Positions 42,555 through 51,208 of a DNA stretch of 64,000 nucleotides are shown here, piece by piece. The stretch is from Devosia faecipullorum. Its GTDB lineage: Bacteria > Pseudomonadota > Alphaproteobacteria > Rhizobiales > Devosiaceae. The DNA is taken from positions 1 through 64,000 of the forward strand of contig NZ_JACDXV010000001.1 of NCBI RefSeq assembly GCF_015158295.1, read 5' to 3'. The notes under the pieces were generated by a model, which saw only the letters and a program-made list of their open reading frames with translations, made no database searches and was not told the DNA's origin. Position 1 is the first letter of the stretch, and each line of letters opens with the position of its first letter. Made by a program: the position numbers and the translations under genes.

Positions 42555-43541
42555 ATGAAGCTCAGCAAGGTCGAAGACAGCCGCAATCCGGCCAATCTGC
42601 ATCGCACGCTGACCCTCGAAATGGTGCGCGTAACCGAGCGCGCCGCCATAGCCGCCGCCGAATGGCGCGGCAAGGGCAATGAAAAGGTCGCCGACGACGC
42701 CGCCGTTCTGGCGATGAAATCCGAACTCGACCGCGTTGCTATTTCCGGCCGCATCGTCATCGGTGAAGGCGAGCAGTTTGAATGTGACGAACTCTATATC
42801 GGCCAGCCGGTTGGCGCGGGGCAGGGGCCTGAGGTAGATATCGCCGTCGATCCGCTCGAAGGCGTCACTCTTTGTGCCAAGAACCAGCCGGATTCGCTGG
42901 TCGTGCTGGCCATGGCCGAGCGTGGCGGCCTGCTCAATGTCGCCCGCAATGTTTACATGAACAAGATCGCCATCGGCGCCAGCTATGCGCCGGGAACGGT
43001 GCATGTCGATTGGTCCGCAACTGAAAACGTCAGGGCGCTGGCCAAGGCGCGGGGCGTGCCGGTTTCCGAAATCACCGCCATCGTGCTCGACCGTCCTCGC
43101 CACGCCGGGCTGCTCGAGGAATTGCGCACTGCCGGCGTGTCGGTGAAACTGCTCAGCGACGGCGATATTGCCGGGGTCATCCACGCGGTCAACACCGAGG
43201 ATACCGGCGTGGACATCTATCTCGGCTCCGGCGGCGCCCCCGAAGGGGTTCTGGCCGCTGCAGCCCTTCGTTGTATCGGCGGGCAGATGCAGGGGAAGCT
43301 GATCCTCGATTCTCCCGACAAGCGCCTGCGTGCCAGGGAGATGGGAATCCAAGATCCAAATCGTATCTATGATGTTACCGATCTGGCCTCGGGGGATGTG
43401 TTGTTTTCCGCCACCGGGATCACTGACGGCTCGCTCGTGGACGGGGTAAAACTGCGGCGCAACACGATCGAGACCAGTACTGTGGTCATGCGCAGCTGGA
43501 GCCAGACGACGCGCTGGATCAGGGCAAGACACGCCCGGTAA
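42555..43541 (+). CDS. glpX: class II fructose-1,6-bisphosphatase
   Basis: A 328-residue gluconeogenic phosphatase of the GlpX type, dependent on Mg2+ or Mn2+. Motifs: AAAEWRGKGNEKVADDAAVLAM, SGRIVIGEGE, EVDIAVDPLEGVTLCAKNQ (metal and phosphate site; the usual DPIDGT is here DPLEGV), and the later YLGSGGAPEGVLAAAALRCIGGQMQG. The gene follows hom after 38 bp and precedes recJ by 67 bp; the hom-glpX-recJ order is common in Hyphomicrobiales. Length is normal. Confidence 0.95.
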   Translation: MKLSKVEDSRNPANLHRTLTLEMVRVTERAAIAAAEWRGKGNEKVADDAAVLAMKSELDRVAISGRIVIGEGEQFECDELYIGQPVGAGQGPEVDIAVDPLEGVTLCAKNQPDSLVVLAMAERGGLLNVARNVYMNKIAIGASYAPGTVHVDWSATENVRALAKARGVPVSEITAIVLDRPRHAGLLEELRTAGVSVKLLSDGDIAGVIHAVNTEDTGVDIYLGSGGAPEGVLAAAALRCIGGQMQGKLILDSPDKRLRAREMGIQDPNRIYDVTDLASGDVLFSATGITDGSLVDGVKLRRNTIETSTVVMRSWSQTTRWIRARHAR

Positions 43542-43608
43542 GGCATTTGAACCGGCCAGCGGCATCCGCCCCTTCCCACCCGGCGTAAAATCTCCTAACC
43601 CTGCCGTC

Positions 43609-45399
43609 ATGACCGAAGCGCCCCGATCCTTTCTCGATGTCACCCAATCGGTCACCGGCCGCGCCTGGGTGGATCGGCTGGATGCGGTCGCTGCCCGCAA
43701 TGCCTCGGCGATCAGCCAGCGTTCGGGTCTGCCCGATATTCTCGCCCGCATTCTGGCGGGGCGGGGCGTGGGGATCGATGAGGCCGATACCTGGCTCGAA
43801 CCCACATTGCGCGCGCTGATGCCGGACCCGTCCACCCTGACCGATATGGACGCTCTTGCGGATCGGATCGCCCGCGCCATCGCCGACAATGAATCCATTG
43901 CTCTTTTTGGCGATTACGATGTCGATGGCGCCTGCTCCTGCGCGCTAATCACCCGCTATCTGCATCATTTCGGCCTCGAGCCCCAGGTGCATATTCCCGA
44001 CCGCATTTTTGAAGGCTATGGCCCCAATGTTGCGGCCATGGACAAGCTGATCGATGCTGGTGCGAGCCTTATCATCACGCTCGATTGCGGCACCACCAGC
44101 GACGGCCCCATCGCCCATGCCCGCCAAAGGGGCGTCGATGTGCTGGTGATCGACCATCACCTGTCCGACCATGAACTGGCGCCGGCCACGGCCCTGGTCA
44201 ATCCCAATCGGCCGGACGATATTTCCCGCCTCTCCTATCTCTGTGCCGCCGGCGTTACCTTCATGGTGCTGGTGGCGGTGAACCGCGCGCTGCGCCAGCG
44301 CGGCGATACGGGCCTGCCTGACCTGCTGCAATTGCTCGATCTGGTGGCCCTTGCCACCATTTGCGATGTCGTGCCGCTGACCGGGCTCAACCGCGCCTTC
44401 GTCGTGCGCGGGCTCGAAATCGCGCGTCGCGGGGAGAAACCGGGCCTCGCCGCGCTGGCTCTCGCCGCGCGCATCAATGGTCCGCTCAATCCCTACCATC
44501 TCGGCTTTCTGATCGGCCCGCGCATCAATGCGGGAGGCCGCATCGGCGATGCCGCGCTCGGCACTCGTCTCCTGGCCATGGACGATGAACATCAGGCGCT
44601 GGCTATTGCCGCGCGCCTCGATGAACTCAATTCCGAGCGGCAGCGTATCGAAGTGGATGCCGTGGAGGAAGCGTGCGCCGCAGCGGAGGCCGAAATCGGG
44701 ACCGGGGAAGGGCCGCCGGTTCTGGTGCTCGCTTCGGCCAACTGGCATCCGGGGGTCGTTGGTCTGGTTGCCGCGCGCCTGCGCGAGCGGTTCGAACGGC
44801 CCAGCTTCGCCATAGCGCTCAATCCGGACGGTACGGGAACCGGCTCGGGCCGCTCCATGCCCGGCGTCGATCTCGGATCGGCCGTCATCGAAGCGGTGGA
44901 AACCGGGCTGCTGCCAAAGGGGGGCGGGCACGCCATGGCAGCCGGCATTTCGCTGCGGTCCGGCGAAATCGGAATGTTCCGAGCGTTTCTCGCTGAAAAA
45001 CTCGGCGCTAGCGTCAGTCGGGCCCGCGCCGCCTCCGCGCTTCGGATCGACGCCGCGCTGACGGCCAGGGGAGCCACGATCGAACTTTTGCACGGCATCG
45101 AACGGGCCGGACCTTTCGGCTCCGGCAATCCATCGCCGGTTTTCGCCTTCCCGGCGCATCGGGCCCGCTATCCGCAGATTGTCGGCAAGGGCGGCCATGT
45201 CAGCTTCACCCTGACCTCCGACGACGGCGCCAGATTGAAGGCCATTGCCTTTCGTGCCGCTGGAACCGCGCTTGGCGACATGCTGATGCGGGACGGCGAT
45301 CAGACCCTGCATTTCGCCGGCTCCTTGTCGATGGATCATTATCAGGGCCGCGAACAGGTTCAGTTCCGCCTCACCGACATTGCCCGGCCGCCGCGTTGA
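43609..45399 (+). CDS. recJ: single-stranded-DNA-specific exonuclease RecJ
   Basis: A 596-residue 5'-3' exonuclease for recombination and mismatch repair. The DHH phosphoesterase domain has FGDYDVDGACSCALI (motif I), DCGTTSDGP (motif II), VIDHHLSDHEL (motif III, the DHH) and VNPNRPDD (motif IV). The DHHA1 part has GRSMPGVDLGSAV and GGGHAMAAGISL. The C-terminal OB-like part includes ERAGPFGSGNPSPVFAF. All metal-binding motifs are intact. It is the last gene of the hom-glpX-recJ group. Confidence 0.96.
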   Translation: MTEAPRSFLDVTQSVTGRAWVDRLDAVAARNASAISQRSGLPDILARILAGRGVGIDEADTWLEPTLRALMPDPSTLTDMDALADRIARAIADNESIALFGDYDVDGACSCALITRYLHHFGLEPQVHIPDRIFEGYGPNVAAMDKLIDAGASLIITLDCGTTSDGPIAHARQRGVDVLVIDHHLSDHELAPATALVNPNRPDDISRLSYLCAAGVTFMVLVAVNRALRQRGDTGLPDLLQLLDLVALATICDVVPLTGLNRAFVVRGLEIARRGEKPGLAALALAARINGPLNPYHLGFLIGPRINAGGRIGDAALGTRLLAMDDEHQALAIAARLDELNSERQRIEVDAVEEACAAAEAEIGTGEGPPVLVLASANWHPGVVGLVAARLRERFERPSFAIALNPDGTGTGSGRSMPGVDLGSAVIEAVETGLLPKGGGHAMAAGISLRSGEIGMFRAFLAEKLGASVSRARAASALRIDAALTARGATIELLHGIERAGPFGSGNPSPVFAFPAHRARYPQIVGKGGHVSFTLTSDDGARLKAIAFRAAGTALGDMLMRDGDQTLHFAGSLSMDHYQGREQVQFRLTDIARPPR

Positions 45400-45632
45400 G
45401 CAGTGCGATGGATCCAAACGATCACTTGCTGCGTATATTGCCTTGAACCGGATCGGGCTTCGCCTGCCTCGGATAAACTGCCGCTTGCATCCGAGGGCAT
45501 CGCGGCTAAACTGCGTTCCTGGCGTCAACGGCTGGGGTGTTTCGCCCGGCTTTCTATGCCACTGACGCTGGAATCTGGCGACAGCGTAAAGCCCGTCGCC
45601 TTTTAACGCGATGAGTGGACGTGGCGGCGCAT

Positions 45633-46868
45633 ATGACGAAATCGGCCGTAGATCAAACTGCGATAGGCGTTTCCGCCTGGACCCATTTCATGTCCTGGCT
45701 GGTCGAGGCCATTGGCCTGAGGCTGATCGGCAAGCCTCAATTTGGGGCGCTGACCGTTATCTTTCCCAATGGTCGCACCCGCACCGTTGGCAATCCCCAT
45801 AATGGGGAACATGCCACATTGCGCCTCAACAATTTCAAAGTGCTCGGCGAGGCGATGCAGCGCGGCACGGTCGGGTTTTCAGCCGCCTATATGAACGGCG
45901 ACATCGAATCCGATGACCTGACTTCGCTGTTCCGATTCTTCCTGCAAAACCGGGACATGTTCGATAGCGCCAATAACGGCTTCTTCCGCAAGGCGGCATC
46001 GGACCTGCATTATCACGTGTCGCGTCGCAACACGCTGGAAGGTTCAAAGAAGAACATTGCCGAGCATTATGATCTCGGCAACGACTTTTACGGGCAATGG
46101 CTCGACCCCTCCATGACCTATTCTTCGGCGGTGTTCACTTCGGGCGATCAGAGCCTTGAGGAAGCGCAATTGGCGAAATATCGCCGCGTCGCCGACATGG
46201 CAGGCGTCACCGAAGGCTCATCTGTGTTGGAAATCGGCTGTGGGTGGGGCGGCTTCGCCGAAACCATTGCCCGTGACTACAAGGCCCATCTGCGCGGCAT
46301 CACGCTCTCGGCTGAGCAACTCAAATTTGGCCTGGAACGGCTGAAGCGGCAGGACCTCGATACGTATGCCACCCTCGTCTTCGAGGATTATCGCAACACC
46401 CAGGGTCAGTTCGACCATATCGGCTCCATCGAAATGATCGAAGCAGTGGGTGAGGACAATTGGCCGAGCTATTTCCAGACCCTGCATGACCGGTTGAAAC
46501 CTGGTGGCACGGCGGCCATTCAGGCCATTACCATTCACGAGAATGACTTCGAGGGCTACCGCTCCGGTCCCGATTTCATCCAGCGTTACATCTTTCCCGG
46601 CGGTATGCTGCTGACCAAAACGGTGATGCGGGAATTCGGCGAGCGCTACGGCCTCGTGCTTGAAAATGTCGAAACCTTCGGGCTGTCCTATGCGCGCACT
46701 TTGCGCCTCTGGCGCGAACGATTTCTTGAGCGCTGGCCCATGATTGCGTCACTCGGATATGACGAACGCTTCCGGCGCAAATGGGTCTATTACCTGTCCT
46801 ATTGCGAAGCCGGTTTCACCGAAGGCACCATTGATGTCGGCATTTATCAATATCGGCGCCCGGCCTGA
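45633..46868 (+). CDS. cfa: cyclopropane-fatty-acyl-phospholipid synthase
   Basis: A 411-residue SAM-dependent enzyme that adds a methylene bridge to unsaturated acyl chains of membrane lipids, a stress adaptation. The N-terminal domain binds lipid. The catalytic part includes NIAEHYDLGNDFYGQWLDPSMTYSSAVF, then SAM-binding VLEIGCGWGGFAETIA, then GITLSAEQ, FDHIGSIEMIEAVGEDNW, and QRYIFPGGMLLT; the conserved glutamate, tyrosine and cysteine positions of the family are kept (LSYCEAGF). ATG 45633 is preferred over a GTG at 45615. It stands alone, 233 bp after recJ. Confidence 0.93.
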   Translation: MTKSAVDQTAIGVSAWTHFMSWLVEAIGLRLIGKPQFGALTVIFPNGRTRTVGNPHNGEHATLRLNNFKVLGEAMQRGTVGFSAAYMNGDIESDDLTSLFRFFLQNRDMFDSANNGFFRKAASDLHYHVSRRNTLEGSKKNIAEHYDLGNDFYGQWLDPSMTYSSAVFTSGDQSLEEAQLAKYRRVADMAGVTEGSSVLEIGCGWGGFAETIARDYKAHLRGITLSAEQLKFGLERLKRQDLDTYATLVFEDYRNTQGQFDHIGSIEMIEAVGEDNWPSYFQTLHDRLKPGGTAAIQAITIHENDFEGYRSGPDFIQRYIFPGGMLLTKTVMREFGERYGLVLENVETFGLSYARTLRLWRERFLERWPMIASLGYDERFRRKWVYYLSYCEAGFTEGTIDVGIYQYRRPA

Positions 46869-46899
46869 AACACCGAACTGGTCCGTGACTTAGATAACA

Positions 46900-46914
46900 T
46901 GACTTGACCAATCA
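46900..46914. promoter_or_regulatory. candidate RirA iron-responsive operator (IRO) 2
   Basis: tga-cttgaccaa-tca, 38 bp before the iron importer operon. It fits TGA-N9-TCA and, like IRO 1, is followed by tctt. The two boxes in front of two iron genes in one window support real function. Confidence 0.62.
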
Positions 46915-46952
46915 TCTTATCGGGATTAGGGAACGACCATCTCTAAAACCTG

Positions 46953-47909
46953 ATGGTCAGAATCATGTTTCGTATCTCTGCAATTGTGCTGTCGCTGCTG
47001 GCGACCACTGCGTCGCCGTCTTTTGCTGAGAGCTGGTCCTTCACGGGCGGCAATGGCGATACTGTCACGCTGGATGCCGTGCCCTCGCGCATTATCGCCA
47101 GCCAGGATGCTGCCGCCGGGCTTATTCCCCTCGGCATTCGACCAGTGGGCGTCTACGCAGATAGCGCCGTCGCCGAAGCCAAGGCACTGCAAGGCCTTGA
47201 TTTGACCGGCATTGAAATCCTGAGTGAAACCTGGGGCGAAGTCGATATCGAAAAGGCTGCTGCCTTGCAGCCTGATCTGATCATTGCCGAATATTGGCCG
47301 CTTGAAAGTGTCTGGAGCGGCGGCGCCGATGTGAACGCGGCGCTGGAACGGATCGCACCGATCACCGGCCCTGAACAGGGCGCATCGATCCTGACGCTGA
47401 TCGAGGACTACGAAGACCTTGCCGAAAGCCTCGGCGCCGATCTGTCCAGGTCGGAGGTCGCGACCGCCAAGGCCGGCTTTGAAACCTCGCTCGCGGCGTT
47501 CAAAACTGCAATCGCGGCCAAGCCGGGCCTCACGGCTCTGGCCGTCTGGGCCGGTGCCGACGCGCTTTACGTCGCCGCAGTGGAAGCCTCTTCCGAACTG
47601 ATGGACTTTGCCAATTGGGGGCTCCACATCATCGATCCCGAAATTGCTGACGATCGCGGCTATTGGGAAACGCTGTCATGGGAAGTGGCCGATAAGTATC
47701 AGCCCGACCTGATCATGGTCGACAACCGCTCCGCCGCAACCTTGCAGACGGCCATGGCTCAGCCCACCTGGACGCTGATCAAGGCTGCGGAGGCTGGCCA
47801 GGTGACGGATTGGCCTGCTTTCTGGCTGCGTAACTATGCGGCCTATGCGAGCGAACTCGACAAACTCACCGCCGCCATCGCCGCCGCCGACGCCGATCTA
47901 ACCCGCTGA
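46953..47909 (+). CDS. iron-siderophore ABC transporter substrate-binding protein
   Basis: A 318-residue periplasmic protein with signal peptide (FRISAIVLSLLATTASPSFA, then ES) and the FecB/FhuD fold: VTLDAVPSRIIASQDAAAGLIPLGI, EKAAALQPDLIIAEYWPLE, a long backbone helix, then YQPDLIMVDNR and a C-terminal helix. It binds a ferric chelate and passes it to the two permeases directly downstream. ATG 46953 or 46965 starts the protein. First gene of a four-gene operon under an IRO-type box. Confidence 0.9.
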   Translation: MVRIMFRISAIVLSLLATTASPSFAESWSFTGGNGDTVTLDAVPSRIIASQDAAAGLIPLGIRPVGVYADSAVAEAKALQGLDLTGIEILSETWGEVDIEKAAALQPDLIIAEYWPLESVWSGGADVNAALERIAPITGPEQGASILTLIEDYEDLAESLGADLSRSEVATAKAGFETSLAAFKTAIAAKPGLTALAVWAGADALYVAAVEASSELMDFANWGLHIIDPEIADDRGYWETLSWEVADKYQPDLIMVDNRSAATLQTAMAQPTWTLIKAAEAGQVTDWPAFWLRNYAAYASELDKLTAAIAAADADLTR

Positions 47910-47917
47910 TTGCGTCG

Positions 47918-48946
47918 ATGGCTGGGCCGGTTTCGAACCGTCAGCACAAGGCAGCTCAGCTTGGTCTGGGCTTGCTTGCTCTCGCCGTTGCCCTCGGAAT
48001 GGTGGCTGTGCTCTCGATTACCACCGGCGCCCGCCCCATTCCGCTCGAAATCGTCTGGCAGGCATTGGTTGCTTTCGACCCGGCCAGTACCGAACACCGC
48101 ATCATCTGGGATTTGCGTCTGCCGCGCACAATGACCGGCCTCGCGGTCGGCATGGCTCTTGGCCTGGCCGGAGCGGTACTCCAGGGTGCGACCCGCAATC
48201 CTTTGGCTGATCCATCTATTCTCGGCATCAATGCCGGTGCGGCTTTGGCCGTGGTGCTGGGCGTGGCCTTTTTCGGCCTGACGCAATTGTCGGCCTATGT
48301 GTGGCTGGCCTTTGCCGGGGCAGGGGTCGCAATGCTGGTCGTCTATACCATCGCCTCACTGGGCCGCGAGGGAGCGACGCCGGTCAAGCTCGCGCTTGCC
48401 GGAGCCGCGATCACCGCTGTGCTGCAATCGATCATCAATGCCATTCTGCTCACCAGCCCGCGCACACTGGACGAAGTTCGCTTCTGGCAGGTTGGTTCCC
48501 TCGCCGGCCGCACCATGGACATATTGGTGCAGGTTGCCCCGTTCCTGATGCTCGGAGCGATCCTGGCCCTGGCGACGGCACGCTTGCTGGACGGGCTGTC
48601 CATGGGCGAAGACGTTGCCCGGGCGCTTGGCCAGCGGGTTGGGCTGTCGCGCGCTTTGGCCGGACTCGCCGCCGTCATTTTGGCCGGCGGGGCAACAGCT
48701 GCCGCTGGCCCGGTCGCCTTTGTCGGGTTGACGGTGCCGCATGTGGCCCGCGCCGTCACCGGCCCCTCCTATCGCTGGATCCTGCCCTATTCCATGTTTC
48801 TGGCGCCGATCCTGCTGCTGGGTGCAGACATTATCGGCCGCGTCATCTCTCCGCCCGGCGAAGTTCAAGTCGGCATCGTCACCGCCTTTATCGGCGCGCC
48901 ATTCTTCATCGCGCTGGTGCGTCGCCGTAAACTGGCGTCCCTATGA
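47918..48946 (+). CDS. iron-siderophore ABC transporter permease (FecCD family)
   Basis: A 342-residue inner-membrane permease with about nine to ten helices. FecCD motifs: DLRLPRTMTGLAVGMALGLAGAVLQGATRNPLADPSILGINAGAALAVV in order, EVRFWQVGSLAGRT, ALGQRVG, and AGPVAFVGLTVPHVAR near the ATPase contact. It forms a heterodimer with the next gene product. It is 8 bp after the binding protein, and its stop overlaps the next start by four bases. Confidence 0.95.
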   Translation: MAGPVSNRQHKAAQLGLGLLALAVALGMVAVLSITTGARPIPLEIVWQALVAFDPASTEHRIIWDLRLPRTMTGLAVGMALGLAGAVLQGATRNPLADPSILGINAGAALAVVLGVAFFGLTQLSAYVWLAFAGAGVAMLVVYTIASLGREGATPVKLALAGAAITAVLQSIINAILLTSPRTLDEVRFWQVGSLAGRTMDILVQVAPFLMLGAILALATARLLDGLSMGEDVARALGQRVGLSRALAGLAAVILAGGATAAAGPVAFVGLTVPHVARAVTGPSYRWILPYSMFLAPILLLGADIIGRVISPPGEVQVGIVTAFIGAPFFIALVRRRKLASL

Positions 48947-49995
48947 GCATTCAATCCGCCACCAATCTTGTCATGTCGAGCCGCGCCCGATCCGCCGCGC
49001 GCCGCCGCCAGGTCGTGGCTTGGCTGCTGGCGGCGCTGGCGCTGAGCTTCGCGCTGGCGCTCTATCTCGGGGACTATCCGGTGCCGATCGAAGGCGTCAT
49101 CGGCTCGCTGCTCTCACCCTTCACCGGCGTCACCGATCGCGGCGTGGATTTCATCGTTCTGCAGGTGCGCCTGCCGCGCGCCATTCTGGCGATCCTGTCG
49201 GGCGCCGCCTTCGGCATGGCCGGAATCATTTTCCAAACTATCCTGCGTAACCCATTGGCCAGCCCTGATATTATCGGCATCGCCCATGGCGCTAGCGCCG
49301 CCGCAGTCTTCTGCATCATTATCTTGGGCTGGTCAGGGCTTGCCGTGTCCTTTGGTGCTTTCGCGGGGGCTGTCCTCACGGCGCTGGCCATCTATCTTCT
49401 CGCATGGCGCAACGGCGTGACTGCCTATCGCGTCGTCCTGATCGGCATCGGCATGGCAGCCATGCTGGGCGCAGTGATTTCCTATCTCTTCACCCGCGCC
49501 CGCCTGAACGACGTACAGCAGGCAATGGCCTGGCTGGTCGGCAGCCTCAATGCGGCGCGGCCCCACGACATCGTGGTGCTTGGTGGCGCCATGCTGGTGC
49601 TACTGCCCACCATGATGGCGCTCCTGCGCGGGCTGGATGCGATGGAACTGGGCGACGATACCGCCCGTTCGCTCGGCGGCAGGGTCGAATTCACGCGCCT
49701 GGGTCTTATGTTGGTCGCTGTCGGGTTCGCTGCTTTCGCCACGGCCGCAATTGGTCCGGTGGGCTTTGTCGCCTTCGTCTCCGGGCCGCTGGCGCGCAAT
49801 CTGCTCAAGGGGGCGGGGCGGGGAGTGCCACAGGCGGCTTTGGTGGGATCACTGGTCATGCTGGTGTCGGACCTGATTGCCCAACATCTCTTGCCCAATA
49901 CACAATTGCCGGTTGGGGTCGTCACCGGGGCCTGCGGTGCTCTTTTCCTCGTCTGGTTGCTGATAGCCTCAGGCCGGTCCGGCCGCGTAAATTGA
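48943..49995 (+). CDS. iron-siderophore ABC transporter permease (FecCD family), second subunit
   Basis: A 350-residue permease, partner of the preceding one. Motifs: LQVRLPRAILAILSGAAFGMAGIIFQTILRNPLASPDIIGIAHGASAAAV in order, QQAMAWLVGSLNAARP, SLGGRVEFTRLGL, and IGPVGFVAFVSGPLARNLLKGAG. The ATG overlaps the previous stop (ATGA type). About ten helices. The C-terminus ends 17 bp before the ATPase gene. Confidence 0.95.
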   Translation: MSIQSATNLVMSSRARSAARRRQVVAWLLAALALSFALALYLGDYPVPIEGVIGSLLSPFTGVTDRGVDFIVLQVRLPRAILAILSGAAFGMAGIIFQTILRNPLASPDIIGIAHGASAAAVFCIIILGWSGLAVSFGAFAGAVLTALAIYLLAWRNGVTAYRVVLIGIGMAAMLGAVISYLFTRARLNDVQQAMAWLVGSLNAARPHDIVVLGGAMLVLLPTMMALLRGLDAMELGDDTARSLGGRVEFTRLGLMLVAVGFAAFATAAIGPVGFVAFVSGPLARNLLKGAGRGVPQAALVGSLVMLVSDLIAQHLLPNTQLPVGVVTGACGALFLVWLLIASGRSGRVN

Positions 49996-50012
49996 ACGGA
50001 GGCATTGCATCA

Positions 50013-50822
50013 ATGTCCAAAAGCCACCAATTGCTCGCGGCCGGTCTGGACCTCGGCTATGGCGAACGCAATATCGTCTCGGCTCTCGATCTGAGCCTGC
50101 CTCCCAGCAAGATGACGGTCATCGTCGGGGCCAATGCCTGCGGAAAATCCACCCTGCTGCGCGGTCTCGCCCGCCTGCTGTCGCCCGCACGAGGCGCTGT
50201 CTATCTCGATGGCAAGCCCATTCACCAGTTGCCCACCCGCGATGTCGCGACCATTCTGGGGATACTGCCGCAGAGCCCTATCGCGCCCGACGCCATCACC
50301 GTCACCGATCTGGTTGGCCGTGGCCGCTATCCGCATCAAGGCTGGCTCCGCCGCTGGACCCCCGAGGACGATGCCGCCGTCGCCCAGGCCCTTGCCGACA
50401 CCGATACGCTCGAACTGGCCGACCGCCCGGTCGATGAACTGTCAGGCGGGCAGCGTCAGCGTGTTTGGATCGCCATGGCGCTGGCCCAGCAGACCGATCT
50501 TCTGCTGCTCGATGAGCCCACGACCTTCCTGGATATCAACCACCAGGTCGAAGTGCTCGACCTGTTGACCGATCTGGTGCGGAACAGCGGCCGCACCATC
50601 GTCGTCGTGTTGCACGACCTTAACCTCGCGTGCCGCTATGCCGACCATATCGTGGCCATGAAATCGGGGCGCATCCTTGCCGAAGGCGCTCCGGTGGATG
50701 TCGTTACCGAAGCTGTGGTCAAGGATGTGTTCGGCATGACCTCGCGGGTCATTGTTGACCCCGTCTCGAACACCCCGATGGTCGTGCCCATTGGGCGCTT
50801 CGTAGCCTCAGAAATCGGATAG
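50013..50822 (+). CDS. iron-siderophore ABC transporter ATP-binding protein
   Basis: A 269-residue ATPase that powers the importer. Walker A VGANACGKSTLLRGLARLL, Q loop ILPQSP, signature LSGGQRQRVWIAMALAQ, Walker B LLLLDEPTTFLD, and the switch histidine in VVLHDLNLA. The extended open frame upstream is not coding; the start is ATG 50013 with CGGAGG ten bases before it. Last gene of the operon. Confidence 0.96.
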   Translation: MSKSHQLLAAGLDLGYGERNIVSALDLSLPPSKMTVIVGANACGKSTLLRGLARLLSPARGAVYLDGKPIHQLPTRDVATILGILPQSPIAPDAITVTDLVGRGRYPHQGWLRRWTPEDDAAVAQALADTDTLELADRPVDELSGGQRQRVWIAMALAQQTDLLLLDEPTTFLDINHQVEVLDLLTDLVRNSGRTIVVVLHDLNLACRYADHIVAMKSGRILAEGAPVDVVTEAVVKDVFGMTSRVIVDPVSNTPMVVPIGRFVASEIG

Positions 50823-51208
50823 CCACACTTGGCTAGATGAAGCTCCGTATCGCGGTTGAAACCGTCAATGAAATTGCCTTTGCTCACCTGGAACAGCCCC
50901 ATTTTGAGTTGAAGGAAAGCCATCCGTTCGTGAATCGTAACGCATCCCCAAATAATGGAAATTCTATGGGAAGCACCTCAAGCAGGAGCGTCACACCACT
51001 AGCCATTTAGCGAGTGGTGGCCTCCAAGGATTGGCATTCTGACCATATGCCGATGCCGGCCGACCAAATACCTAGTCCAATTTAAAAGCCCCGGTTTCCC
51101 GGGGCTTTTGTTTGCAATCAAACTTGAGGCCAACTGATGACGACATTGAGTGCGCACAAATCGGATTTTTGACCATCCTTGTGGGGCGCTCAAAGAATCT
51201 TGCCAAGA
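50823..51208. other. 386-bp convergent intergenic region
   Basis: Between the iron operon and nrdJ, which converge. Short frames on the minus strand (for example 50636-50923) overlap the ATPase gene and are not supported. A bidirectional terminator is at 51084-51112. Confidence 0.45.
51084..51112. terminator. bidirectional terminator between the iron operon and nrdJ
   Basis: AAAAGCCCCGG (51084-51094) pairs with CCGGGGCTTTT (51099-51109? within one base), loop about four bases. T runs on the plus strand (ttttgttt) and, on the other strand, TTTTAAATT. It can end both converging transcripts. Confidence 0.82.

Noticed and set aside
49404..50012. Long N-terminal extension of the iron ATPase
   Set aside because: The frame is open but overlaps the permease gene and is not ATPase-like; ATG 50013 has a good ribosome binding site.
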